DNA of 28,200 bases from Rodentolepis nana (GCA_900617975.1 UZAE01012375.1:15953-44152); one strand, 5' to 3'; counted from the first letter of the stretch, positions 1-13,700 are shown. The notes: generated by a model not told the origin, from the letters alone. Numbers and translations: made by a program.

Positions 1-25
1 CCCCCCCCCCCCCCCCCCCCCCCCC
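1..25 (+). repeat. Poly-C run
   Basis: Twenty-five consecutive C at the very left edge. It may be a genuine intronic homopolymer or a collapsed assembly end. Confidence 0.9.
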
Positions 26-80
26 AAACTCTCGCTGAAATGTGGCCTAATTATTCTCTTCCTTGATTTGTATATTCCAG

Positions 81-110
81 TGACTCGATTGAAACGCATA
101 TCCAGACTAG
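81..110 (+). CDS. VPS13: Possible 30-base VPS13 micro-exon
   Basis: A pyrimidine-rich stretch ending in CAG at 78-80 and a good donor (AG|GTATGT at 111) frame 30 bases. Its last base plus the first two of the next exon give a Gly codon. The frame then reads TRLKRISRL followed by [10 protein letters not shown] with no stop. I see no firm similarity to VPS13 in these ten residues, so it rests on splice signals and phase only. Confidence 0.4.
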
Positions 111-241
111 GTATGTATTTGGCAAATCTTTACTTCTCATTCCCAATAATTTGCTAAAATTATAGTTCCTAATAGTACATTACCAGGTAGACTGTACTGT
201 TGTTATTGCCTCTTTCTGACATTTATGTCAATCGCGTCTAG

Positions 242-1736
242 GTCGCTATCTGAAGATTCCGGAGATTGTTTCTACGCAGTGGAAGATACAGGTCACGTTA
301 GACGATGTACAGGTCTTATTCGGTTCGTCGGTGGCAAAGTTGATGACTTTCAGCATGCTTGGAACTAGAGCGGATCTTCGAATGACCTACCTTACCAAGG
401 AACTCGCAGTGGCGCTCACGGAGATTAGTATCTCTGATTTTAATAAAGAATCTCTATATCGACAGGTGCGTCTACTTATTTGCATGCTTTCTGAAGGAAG
501 AGCCGGAATAGCTTGAGTGAATTATTCGGCCTCTAATACCTCTTCTTAATTGATATTCAGCTGTCTTAAATCTAGAGTTGGCCGCTAACCTCTATTTTTC
601 ACCGGAAAATCTCTCTCTTGCAATGTCATAGGAATTTTCCGAAAATAACAAACAATTTTTTTGAGTCAGATTTCGCAGATTCGATACTCGTCGGTTCACA
701 AAAGTTGAAGTGTTTTGTTTAGTACTGATTAAGAAGAGTTCAAGGATTCGTGTTAGTTTTTTTGTTGGAAATCCTGAAATGCTCTTGTAAAGTAACTATG
801 CTTTGAATGACATCTTCCACTAGCACGTCCAAGAAGTATTGAATAATTTTTGGTCATATCATCTGAAATGAGAGATGGGGGGGGGGGGGAAGGGGAGAGA
901 GAGAGAGAGAGGAAACATCGCTGATTTGGAAAGGTGGTTTCTAATTGAAGCAGAGATCTTGAGGACACACGATGGCCCACTATGGTGAACTTGAGGTAAA
1001 TGCTGGATTAAGCACTTGAAGTGCCTCTGTGGTCTTGGTAACAGTCCTGAGGCTTCAATAGGGTGGGGGGGGGGACTCTTCAAGCGTGTCAGTGATTTCG
1101 AGATACTTAGGTCCTAGAGAGAATTATTAATCCAGCAATTTTGGAAATACGTTGGAATTTACCCTTCTCAAGGTAACCTAACGATATTCACGGAACTTAT
1201 TATGTGTGCGTCTTAATAAAACGCAACAAATGCCATACTGATGTTTTTCAAGTGGTTTTTGCTACGAAACTCAATCAAAATTTCCCCTTAACTGTGATAG
1301 TGATCGCTTCCGCTTTTCCAATAAGAGGGGATATTTTTTTACTCTCAGAGTTCACACTTCCTCTCCCCCCTCCCCCTCCCCTCTCCCTTTTAGATCCTCT
1401 GGATCGAGCCTGGTGCGAATGTGTTCTTGATGCAAGCCGTGTTGTACAATCGTAGGACCAAGGAACCGGAGCTTCAATACGATCCAGACAAAGTCGATTT
1501 GGCTGTCAGTTTGCAATTCGGGAAGGTCCATGTCATTTTGCTCTATTTGTTTTTGCGACAAGTTGTGGTGAGCATTTTTCTCTTCGATTTTTTTCGTTTT
1601 TTTCGATTTAGTTGTTGTCATTGTACACTATCGACGCATCTCTCTCTCTCTGCAGGACTTCATGGAATCCTTCCAGGAGGCAATAGAATATGCACTGACA
1701 AAGGCATCCGAGGTTACGGATGCTGCCAAAACTCAG
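242..1736 (+). CDS. VPS13: VPS13 exons 1-3: repeating-beta-groove rod, middle part
   Basis: Exons 242-465, 1394-1567 and 1656-1736. They read [20 protein letters not shown]..., then [14 protein letters not shown]..., then [20 protein letters not shown]. This is the order seen in VPS13A/C before the conserved A-P-V-V-x-x-P-Q stretch: alternating hydrophobic beta strands, the FxxSxxxF strand and the FQEA helix. In the family this region forms part of the hydrophobic lipid groove. Exons 1, 2 and 3 all end in phase 0. The acceptor of exon 2 lies after a C-rich tract and that of exon 3 after a CT repeat. Confidence 0.88.
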
Positions 1737-4700
1737 GTAATGATGCTGGGGTTTATTAATGCCAATCTACTTTCCTTTTTGAATAACTCTGCTACCATTG
1801 GTAATTCATCAAAGTTATGTCCACTTGAGGGGAAATGGTTTGGTGCATGGCATATCAAGTAGAGAAGAGAAAATGAAGATGTTATAGCTAATATATTCAT
1901 TTTAATTACTTTTCAAGCTTTTCTTAATTATTCCTGATCATTTATAAGATCACCGGAAGTGAGAATTTCCATCTCTACATTGAAATATGGGTGGGAGGGA
2001 GGGGGGTGGGGGGTGGGGTGGGGTGCTATTTGATTATGGCTGGGCTACTGATACGCATTTGGTTGTGTCAAAGTGGAACAAGTGCTTCCCTTCATTCCGG
2101 CTTTCGATAATTACTGACCATCTTTGCCTTCCTGTCTGTACATTTTCTATCACCGCTCTGCATCAGTGGAACTTTGTTTGCAAATTCGATGTTCTAATGA
2201 CTGCCGCCACCATTTGCTCACAAACGCTATACGGAAGTCAACTTGATTTATCAACTAGTCGCTCAGGTTAAAAAATGAAGCGTTGTTATTAGGTACCACA
2301 AGATAACTGTTTTGCCTAGAATTAATGTCTATTCCCAATTCGCATCTCCTGAAAACTGTGGGGTAGCCGAGGGTAAGATCTCCTTAACTCGTTTTGCCGA
2401 TGGAGAGTTCTATTCTACCGCGAGAGAGAGAGAGAGAGAGAGACTTCGTGATGCTCAATCTTACTCAGAGGCGTGACTGTTGGCGGTTGCTTTCCCATTT
2501 GAACTTAGGAGTGTTTGGTTATCATTGTAAAAACATTTCATTTTCTGCCGTTTAGATGGAACAAATCGCGAAGCAGCCGCACCCTCCACGTGTGGCTCTC
2601 TCAGTGAATTTCGAGGCGCCGGTTGTCTACTTGCCCCAGAACTCCACTTCTCGCCCAGCTCTCGTCTTTGATCTGGGTCGTATCTCTCTGGCCAACGTCT
2701 TCGATATCTTTCCGAAACCTGATGGAGTTCAAGACGAGTCGACTAATGTCCTAATGATGGATCGAATGAGTATTCAACTGAAGGACCTCAGAATGTCTGC
2801 GTAAGCCTCAATGACCGAATTTTCGTGCTATGCTTTACTAGCAATTCTGCCATTGGGGAAATTTTTCGGAGTAATTAAGACCTTGGAAATGAAAGTACCT
2901 AAATCACCGTTATTTATTTATTTATATCGAACGGGACGCGTTTTGATAGTTATCATTAGCCCTTTAGCTGACTTTGGGCTTCACAGAGAGGAGGAGGAAC
3001 ATCAAAGTGACAAAAAGTCGAGATGGGGGGGGGGACAGAAGAGTGATTTACAGATATAGAAGAGGCAGACAGACACCAAGGCAGAGAAAGGGTAAGATGA
3101 GTACTGTGAAAGGGTTCGAATATGACATACAGTGGTGTGATGGTAGTTTGAAATCAGAAGCCAACTGCCGATTAACAGACTCTATTGCCGTATGAGTATA
3201 CGTTGCTCAGGGAGCACCACGTGGAGGTAAGTCTATCATACGCACCTAAAGCATCATTATAATGCTGAAGTCAGTCTTTCTTTTCTTTGGGAGTTTGAAG
3301 TTCGTTTGCGTAGGTGAGTGCATTCTTTTTTTAAAATTCTCTTGTAATTGGCTTAATTTCTCTCTTTTAATATGTATAATTTAGGGCAATTTTAAAGGAT
3401 GGTGGAATTGAAGTTGAAAGAAATGTCATCGAACCAATTACTTTGACTTTGAAGTTGCAAAGAAAGGTCTTCCCTTCCCAAGGTGATGGCATCCCAACTT
3501 TCAATATATCTGGAACTCTTGAATCTGTTCGGGTATGTTTTAAGAGAGGATATCTAACTCCTGTGTTTTGCTGTTTAATGAGTGTTAATTCTTCATTGAA
3601 ATGAGCTATTTTTTCATCAACTTACAAGTTCATTTTCATTTTTCTTTTCAGCTTTTAATGACCTACGGTGACTACAAGTTGCTGAACGATGTATTCATCG
3701 ACAATTTTTACGAGGCTGAAATGGTTTTGGGACCTCTCGACACAGTAAATAAAGGGGCTGCCCCTGAAACGAAGAATGAATCATCAGTTCCACTTCACGT
3801 CACCGATAGCTGTTCTCTATTGCAAGGTCTCAATTCCACTGCGAACACTTTAGCTCAAGCTTTGGATAGGTTTATTTCAGTGAACTTCCTCCTAAAATGC
3901 CTGGAGATTGAACTCTTCCTTGGCACAAATGACCCGGTAAGCTGTCCCACTCTTGAAAGCAATCAGTCATCTCCGTTTTTTTTTTCTATTTCACGCTTTC
4001 TCTCTCCGTAGAAAAATTGGAATCAGGAGATTTTGCCGAATCGGCGTCTCGGTATTTTCACTTGTACTGAGTTATGCGTTGAGGGCGATGTTTTTGCCAA
4101 CAACTCGTCGAATGCATCGGTGCGACTTAAAGACATCTCCTTGACTGATACCCGTCCGCATGGGGAAAATCATATCACTAAGTGAGTCTTGTGTCTAAAG
4201 AGGCGGCACACCGCCACTTGGAAGGAGAGCACGCACATTCCAATGACTTGTGAAAGTTTATTTATATCAAATGGCAGGCATTTTGATAGTTATCATAAGC
4301 CCTTTAGTTGACTTCAGGCTTCACAGAGGGGAAGGAACATCAAAGTGAAAAAAGTCGAGAGGGGGAGGGGGGAACAGAAGAGTATTCCAAAGATGTAAAA
4401 GAGACAGAAACAAAGGTGAAGTGAAAAAGGTGAGGCGAGTACTGTGAAAGTAGTCGAATATAACAACTAGGAGGGTTGTGGTAGTTTGAAGTCAGAAGTC
4501 AACTGCCGGTTAATAGACTTGTTGTTTGCCGTATGAGTATACGTTGCCCAGGTTGCACCACGTGAAGGTAAGTCTATCACACACCCCACTTTTGGAAGTT
4601 GTACTGGGTTCTCTCCGTGTAATTGATTGGCACTATTAATTGTAGTTCAAGGCTAAGAGTAGGGCTTCTATAGTCTTCTCCTTAGGAGAGATAGACAGAA

Positions 4701-7700
4701 AGAGAGATGGGGAGGGGGGTGGGAAGATAAGCATTTTTTAATTTTACCAAGATTTTAAGTGACCAATTCAAATGACAAAGTGGATTAGACTCACGTTATA
4801 TTTCGTTTGGCACTCACGTTGCTGTTTTCTCCTCTAAGATGTTGTAAACAAAAGCTTGCTTTAAAATTGATAGCGTCTATTCCGCATCTTGATGGCTGCA
4901 TTCAAACGGGAAAAAAAGCCATTTCTTGTCAACTCTTCTCTGGCCATTTGTTTGAGGGTGTGATTGAAAGGCTGATCCGTTGTGTCTTTCTCAATCTACC
5001 GAAAACTTGCTCTAAATGCCTTTTTTATGCGACACTTAATTGAATTTGGTGCCTCGTTATTTGTAAGTCAATAAGCAATTGTGGTTTAAGGTTGTTTTAG
5101 TGCTTTGAAAGATGCGCTTAACAAATAGTAGGAGATTGTGTATAGGGATTTAAAAAAACTGATATGCCAAATAAAAGGTATCGATTTACTACGTATCATG
5201 GCACAGAGAGAGAGATTTCTCTTATTAAAACTAACTGCAACATTTAATCAATTTCTTGCAACCGCTTCTCTGTTTAAGGCATCCAGTAGTCTGCAAAATT
5301 TGATCTACGCTATATGCACTTTAATTCGCGTTCTATTGAATAGGGTCACACGCTCTTTAATTAAGTTAAGTTTGTTTCGTTCTGCTTTTCCGGCTACTTT
5401 TTTCTCCTGCTGAACAACTTTTCTATTTCAAGTTTAAATATTATCAACCAACTGGAATCAGTTATTCATTCTGCCATTGGTATGATTAAAAGCACCTTAT
5501 TGTCTTATTGTAGTATTCTTAGCCAAGCGTCTGGATCGGAAGGTCAAATGACAAATTTCGTTGAAATTTACTACCACGCAGATAAGGAGCAAAATCAAAC
5601 TGGCAAGTCGCTATTTGTCATTTTCTTTTACTTATTATCATGACTACTGAATTGCGTTTGGTAGACGATTTTGTGCTGCAACGAATATTGTGCGCTCGTT
5701 AGTGCAAATAATATTTATTTATATGAAATGGCAGGCTTTATGATAGTCATCAATAGCCCTTTAGTTGACTTCAGGCTTCACAGAGGGAGGGTTGAAGAGA
5801 AGAGTGTTTTAAAGATGTAAAAGAGACAGATACAAAGGTAGATGAAAGGTGAGCTGAGTATTGTGGAAGTGGTCGAATATGACATACAATGGGGCCATGA
5901 TAGCTTGAACTCAGAAGTCAACTGCCGGTTTATAGACTTTTCTCCGCATGAGTATACGTTGCCCAGGTTACACCACATGGAGGTAGGTCGATCACACACT
6001 CCAGAGTAAATAATATAAGTGGTGATGTGGGCAGAATCACTTTCATCAAGCTTCCAGTCCGTTAGCCAATGCACAAGCGTCTGAGCACTTAGTGAATGCG
6101 TTATTCTCAAAGTGGAATGTTTGAGGTCTGCGATGAAGAGTTCTTGAATAAGTTGCTACTGCGCCGTCATATAAATAGTTTTTTTTATGATATGCTAAAT
6201 ATGCGCGCCTGTAAGCACTTTCAAATACCTACTTCTACATCTAAGAAGGAAAGCGAAAATCAGTCGTCGAAACACCCCCTTGAAAATAATGATTCAAGTG
6301 GGATTAAGAAATGAGTTTCGTTGAATTGATGGTTCAGCTCTGCTTGGCTCAATTATTATTTACGAGGTTGAAATGATTACTCACTAACACAATTAGGGTG
6401 TCGAAGGGAGCACTCAAATTAAAGGGACTATGTTCAACCCCCACTCTCTTCTCCAATTCAACCACAACAGTTGAGTCGGTATGAGTAAATGTCCAATGAA
6501 GGATTGCAAAGCTTTATAATTAAGATAGAAAGTAACCGTCCAATAATCTAAGTTCTACTTCCCACGAATTGGGGAAACTTCTTTTCTGCTCAATATAGTT
6601 TCAGGCGCTTGGAATATGAACGCTAGAGACGTACGCCTGTAAATGTACAAGTGTAGACATCCTGCCAATGAAAATTACATGCTTCAGTTAATCAAAACGT
6701 GGAGTTTGCTGTGTTGCTTTAAATTCATTTGCGCACTCTCAATGTTTTGTCATTTTAGTGGACGTGAACGTGAGCAGTATCATGGTCTGCGCGTCGTTAG
6801 ACTACTTCATGATTTTGGCCAAGTTCTTCACCGAAGGCGCTTCATTAGGCGCCAAATCTGAAGTCCCTGTCAACTCCCACCCTGCCAAACCTAGGGCATC
6901 TATTTCGACATATCGACAAAGTACGTGCATTTGCACAATTTTAATTCAATTTTACGGTACACTTGATTATGCCCCTTTATTATTCCTCTAAATGGAAATT
7001 AAGCTTTTCGGTATATATATATATATTTATTTATTCATTTATTTCGAATGACAGGCATTTTGATAGTTATCATTAGCCCTTAGCTGACTTCGAACTTCAC
7101 TGAGGGGAAAAACATCAAAGTTCAAGAGGGTGGACTGAAGATTGATTTGCAGATGTTAATGAGACAGACACAATGATAGAGAGTAGGGTAAGGTGAATAC
7201 TGTAGAAGTGGTCAACTATGACATACAGTGAGGTCATGGTAGTTTGAAGTCAGAAGTCAACTGCCCATTGATAGACTTTTTTGCCGTATGAGTATACGTT
7301 GCCCAGGGTGCACCACGTGGATTTAAGTCTATCGCACACCCCCATCCGATGCAATCGCTAATTTTTCTATTTTAGGTGGCGTTTCCCCGCCCACACCTCA
7401 ACCTCCAAAGAAAAATGTTGGAAGTCTTCGTATTAAGAGCAACATCGCAGATCCTGAAATCATTCTTCCTGAAGATATGTCCAACCCTAATTGCAATGCC
7501 ATTTTTGTTACGGTATGCGCAGATCTAAAAATAAATTTATCTTGTTTTCAATTTCAAGTTGTAGCGATCTTGTTTTGCCTCCTTCTAGACAAGTTTGAGT
7601 TTCGACTGCACCATTCTTCCAGAAGAGACGGTAATGAACGCTGGTATAACTAATTTCCGAATCCTTGCTTGTCCCTTCCAACGTGCCGATAGAAGCGAAC

Positions 7701-10700
7701 ACACTATGGAAGTACGTCACAATTGCAAGATACTGTGCTTGGTCCTATTGTTTGGATCTTTATGTGTTTTTCTTGAAGGTTCTAATACCGACCTCGGTAT
7801 ACTTCTATGGTCGTCAACCGATTGGGGGTTTTATCCACGGATCCATTACTATGGAGTCCTTAGTAGTCAACGTGACTGCTCCAATTATACGCTCAATTTC
7901 GAAGATCATGAATCACCTGTCGGAAAGCACAACAGATGTCACTCTATTACCAGAGGCTTCAGTCTCCTCTTCTCGTAAAAGTACTCTTGAAGAGGAGGTT
8001 GAGGACTTTTGGGCAGTTCAACCGGTCAGATCGACGGATATCCCCATAACTATGGGCCAAACTGATTATGGCATGTCCCTCCTTTCCTTGTCCCACTTTA
8101 AACTGACTTGAATATAATATTGGCTTTGCTTTGCCTCTTAATAGATGCACAATGCGAGGAGACACAGGCCATTGATGTTGCAAATGCTCTCCAGAAAGTT
8201 GAGGAGGAACGAGAGGAAACGGTGAGTGGTGCTTATTTGGTGACTTCTAAACCCCCCGTGTGACCCCCTTCTGCTTTACCCTTCGATTAATTCCAGTATT
8301 GTACTTTGTCACACTCACTGCCTGACTTACGTTTTTTTATATGCGCGGACCTTTTCTAGCTTTTGTCCACCAATTGTTTGCATCTTTTGTGTGCTTAGAT
8401 CGTTGTTCGGATTGCCTACGTGTGCTTGTCCATGGAGTCCCAAATTGGGAACAAGCAGATCCCCATGCTCCTTGTGGAGGCTCATGTTGATGGCGAATTG
8501 AAGTCACCATCGACAGCGGTAAGTTCTATTTTTTTTCCATTCTATACCATGTACATTGATAGAGCAGATCATGATTCAGGATGTACTAGTTAAGACATTG
8601 CCTTTGTTGATTATTACTGTTCAATTGTTCAACCAGCCAATGGCTAAATTGTTTGCTTCATTTTGTAGCTCGGACTTAGTCTCAACTTCGAGTTGGCGGT
8701 TTCTTACTATAATGATCATCTTAATGAGTGGGAGCAGCTGCTAGAGACTCTACCAGCAGAAAACAATCGGCTGTGGTCTCTTCAACTTGCGTACAATTCC
8801 GCTGATTCCACGACTCAGCGCACCAAACCAGAGCGGGAGAACGCATCAGACCTTCAGAATACGGGAAACTCTCTATCCCTCGTATCAGGAGACAGCCTCG
8901 AAATCACCGTCTCAAAGACTGCCCTCGATGTTCTCACTAAACTTGGAAAGTCCTTTGAAGAGGCCTATATGGCTCCCAAAACCGTGATACCTCATCGGGA
9001 ATCCGTTTGCGGCATTAAGGCCCCCTATGTGATACGAAACCAAACAGGCCTTCCTTTAATGATTGTTGTAGATGGTGAACGACTGCAGAATTCCGAAGAA
9101 CCGCCGATAAGGCATATATCAACTACACTCCCCACACGACAAAAACTTATTGGTCTAGTAGGCCATGTTATCAAAACTAATGAGAATCTCGGTTTATATG
9201 ACGTCCTCATGAACAAGACGGTAGGGTGGAATCCTTATGTCTTCTAAAGCGAATCGAACAAATTTTTAGCATTTTCCCTTTCTTCCTCTTTAGCCCACTG
9301 TCCAGAATCTTCGACATGCACCCAAAACCCCACCTCGGCCCATCCATCTCGGCCTTGTCCCCAAATCGGCAACGTTTTTGAACGATTGTAATAAGTTCGT
9401 GGCTCGAACTGCATCGATCAGGATCCATCGAACGGCCAACTACATCGTTTCAGCGCCATCTTTCAACGATGACGAGGATGCTCAGCCCATCGTGGCTTCG
9501 ATAACTGCCTTTCTGGGACAGAAAACGCTTTGCTTACAGTCAACTGTCCAGGTAACTTTGTTTGACCATTTAAACACGAACGTAAATCGGGCTTCAGAAC
9601 TGATTGTACAGTCTCATTTAGCGTCCAATTGCTATTTGCTTTTGAGTGGCGTTTTAGGAGTGTTTTAACCACTCTCTTAATTATATGTGTCATCTGACTT
9701 GGCTCATCTTGTAATTCTCCTCATTGACGCCTCATCAAATGAACCTCTGTGTTGAGCAATCCGACACAACAAAGCGCAATCTCTCAGTCTTGGTCAAAAT
9801 AGAAGACCTTATATAGTCCGTTTGTGGAATGAGTACTGTTCTCGGTATCTCGTCGATCTCCTCGCTTGGAATTTTATTTGTGTCTTACTGCGCCGAAATT
9901 CGATCCTTTTATCATGGGCTCTGTTTTCTCCTACTCTGCCGGCAATTGTCTCCTACACTTCCTAATTCTAATTTCTGAAAATGGCATTCCTCACCATTAT
10001 TTCTTATTTTGGATTAGTGTGCCTCTGCTCAATTAATGGTCTTCTTATTTGGAAATCCTCTCGCATATTCTATTAGACTTTCGTAATATTGGAATACCTT
10101 TAATCCTGAAACAGTTCTACTCACTTTTGAAGGCCACGCCATCAACATTAGCACTTGTTTTGCACTTCTGCAAAGCATTCCATATTGATGGTCTATTTTT
10201 GTTTTTTTTTTGTAGGTTGTAAATGAAACTCCAGATGCAATAAAAATCTATTCCCTCCTCTCTCACAGCAATGCCAAAGGCACCTTCCTTGGCACCATTG
10301 AAGGAGGCGATTCATTTCCCCTTCCTGTCGAAGTTGTTACAAGTGGAGCCATAACTGGCGTTAGAATCTGTCCAGATATTGAGGGGTATGTTTCAAACTC
10401 TCTTTCATCTTGTCTTTATTTGCGATTCTCATTGACACGAGGTGGTGGAGGAGGAGGTGATGGTAGAGAGGGAGGGCTGAAATCCTTTGTTTTTTTTGTT
10501 TTAGTTCCCTCCCGTCTTCTGATGTAATTTACTGGCCACCCAAGGCTTGTCCTCAGACGGCGAAACGGAAGGATCGAGGTGATGCCTGCATCTATTTGGT
10601 GCCGCGGTCAAATGCCACTAGTAGAAATGAGAGCGAATGGCCAGTGCAGGAGGTTGTGTGCTCAGTCCCGCACAATGCCCGAGAAAATCAATGCAGCGTT

Positions 10701-13700
10701 TTCATGGACTATGACTACACTGTCACCTTTGTGCCCAGATTTAGTGCGAACCAAGGAGAACCCGTCGACTTCTTGCAACCTCCCAACTCCTGCGCCCTTA
10801 AGCCCGTAGCCTACAACATGGTCATCCGTGCTCCGGCTTCCCTTCACAACCACCTCCCTGTTCCTCTTGCTTTCAATCTCGCTGTAAGTACTTAGTCCTC
10901 TTTGAACCATTTTTTTGCCATCGGTTTTTTGTTCGTGAATTCTGCTCAGGGTTTCGTAGTATTTCTACTAGTCTTCTTCTCCATCTCCTAGAACATAAAA
11001 CAATATCATGGATTTGTAGCATGAATTTCATGCAAGCCATGCACCCGGAGGTGTTGAGGATGTTCGAAGCTGTGGTAGCCAATGTGATTAGAATTTTGTC
11101 CGTCTTTCGGCCATCGCCAATTATCCTGACCTCACTACTGCACCAACGCGCTCATCGAGAAACTTCTAGTGTTGGTTTCCCAACAATGAACTTAAGTTTT
11201 CCTTCCGAATCATCTTATATAAGTAGTAATGTCTGTTAAGGTTATGGAGATGGGAATTGTGGATTTATTTAAATTTGACTATTTGAGACCGATTAACTTT
11301 TTCCTTCGTTTATTTTTACAGAATTTCGTGGGAAAGGTGCAACCAGGTCATGTTGCAGTTCTCCCTTCTGTGAAGTCCAACGGATTCAAATTGGGTATCA
11401 GCGTACGCTTAAATTGATTAACCATGAACCGATTTTATAAGGTACTTTTTATCTTTTGCTATGTTCTCTGTGTCTCTCTTATTTCCTCTGCAGTTCACGT
11501 ACAATAGCAAGGACTACATGGCTCGATTAGTTGTCAATTCTGATACGGAGGAGTTGTCCGTTATTGCTTGTGAAACACACGATGGCTACGATGTCGCCTT
11601 CTTGGTGAGCAATATTAACCTCCACCCACCCCCCACCCCCCTCCTTCCCCTCTCCCCACCTCCTCCTCCTCATTTGTAATTGAAATGTTGCTTGAAGCGA
11701 CTCAAACTTGGCTCGGCCTTTTCAGAACCTGGGACTGCGTTGCTCCCGCCGACCCGGCCACATCGACTTAACCATCTACTGCCCCTACTGGCTTGTGAAC
11801 AAAACGGGTCTCCATCTCACCTACAAGGTATCATTGTCACATCCCCATTTCGCCTCTCACACACATCCACACTGCTTCTTTTCCCTTTCATTGTCTTGCT
11901 GCATCTTCCCCTTATTAGCACTTATCCACGCTGAACGTAAGTTTTAAAGCACTTTTAATCATTGAAGGGCTTTTTTTTCATCATAAATTAGCTTAAGCAC
12001 AAGCTGCGTCAATCATAATTTTGACTGCATTTCACATCAAAAGTCGTCTATTCCCCCTTTTTTGTGGGTGACCTTCTGCTCATTACGAATGAGTCATGTT
12101 GTTTTGTCACCATTATATTTCCCCCTCTTATTCCACGCCAATAGCTTATCGCTCTAGGTATTAGGCTCTTCCTGTTCTGGAATTCCTGCCCCTCTCTCTT
12201 GTTTGCCCTATTAGTTCCATCTAGTTTCATTTCTGTGAGTTATCTCACCAGGGCGTCTATGTCGACGCATTTCCCAAAAATCACGTACACTTGTGTTCGA
12301 ATATGACTCGCGCCCGCTTCACAGTTGCGCACACACCCGGAGCCACTTTATTATTATTACCACTGAATTGTCTTCTTAAAGCTCTTTACTCAACGGCCGC
12401 GATCGAGATTAGGCGGTCGCTCTGGGAGAGTAAGTCTCAGCGTTGATTTTGACATCTGCGCGAAATGAATACCTAACTCTCTCCCCTCCCCTTCCCCTCC
12501 CCCTCTCTCCCTTTTGTTGCACAATCCTCCCTTCCCATGTGATTTGATTTTGAGTTGCACTTGCCACGTTCATTAAAGCAGTTATGATTCCCCTTTTTTT
12601 GCACTTCTTGGCGTGTTAGATTTTGTTGCGTAAAAGAGGCATTGGAAGCTAACTGTGATCATTAATATGCCATTAACATTTGAAATTAAATTCCCTTTTC
12701 TTTTTTTTCTGGTAAAAATAGGATCAGAAGGAGGTGGAAATCTCCCATCCGGCCGATTTTCCTGGCGTTCTTCTCTTCTCAGTCACCTCTAAGTCTGCGA
12801 CGCTTCATCAAAAGGTATTTCCGTAACTACCTACTTATACTACTATAGGTTAATAATAGTAGTAGTAATAGCACTAGTTACTGGATGCGCGCCTAATTCC
12901 ATTTCCGGATGTAACATCAGCTGTTAATAACTCCTACTCGCTTGCTACTCGTTAACGCGTTGACAACCGTTTAGTTCCTGAAACTAATTCTCACCTCGTT
13001 AATCCGACTATTTATTTTCAATGAAACAAAAACACTCTACATCAAACTTTTAGCCAAATGAAATGCAAATTAACACGAAAGCATTGAATTGGGGTGTGCT
13101 AAAGCATGGCATAATTGAGGTGTGTATAAAAGAAAACCTTGGATGCATTTAATCAACTGCTGATCTGCTGAACATAGTCGAGGACTTTTGAATACCGATG
13201 GAAGAGAGCAGACAAAATTTAAACTGAATTACGACATTCTCGCGGTATTAATCGGAGCGTATCTCTTTATGCATGCCTACTTGAATGTGGGGGGGGGGAA
13301 TGTACTAGCAAAGAAGATTCTAGTTTCCCACGTGCCAATTCAGGCGATCAAGAACGTGTAACTACAATGTCTGGGGGTGATTTTCCCTCCAAAGAGATTT
13401 TTTGAGTTCTCAAGATTTCAAAGTTGCTCTAGACTACCTCGTACTTGGCTCCTAGCGATCTTGATGATTTGGTCATTATTTTGAAGTATCATGTTGCTCT
13501 TGTGGGTAGAATCATGTTTGAAGGGAAAAATCAAATGTTTTTTTTCTGGTTAGAAAAGAGTTAATCTTGGTTGTGTGTGTGTCTTTAGTCACCCAGCCAA
13601 CATCAGTTGCTGACTTTTGATAGTATCGATCAGGAGGATGACGATACTAAACCAGTCGGATCGAGCAAGTTCTCGCAACAGCACTCTCGGTCCCACAGAC

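Larger units (their letters stand above)
1737..2555. other. VPS13 intron 3 with G-quadruplex-like tract and GA repeat
   Basis: No gene seen. It contains a G-rich tract (1989-2024) and a GA dinucleotide repeat (2422-2443). Confidence 0.7.

Noticed and set aside
3112..3123. GGTTCGAAT in R1 resembling a tRNA-type B box
   Set aside because: The other copies read GGTCGAATATGA, AGTCGAATAT or similar, no matching A box is present, and no tRNA fold could be drawn.
2974..3195. Open frame inside repeat R1 (and a similar one in R5 at 16684-16926)
   Set aside because: The frames are not conserved between copies (stops and indels differ), so the element does not appear to code for protein.
5138..5413. 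91-codon frame in VPS13 intron 7
   Set aside because: Not required by phase (exons 7 and 8 join directly), no family similarity, AT-rich hydrophobic translation typical of noise.
5607..5612. GT donor for VPS13 exon 8 instead of GC
   Set aside because: It would leave the wrong phase for exon 9 and shift the conserved frame.
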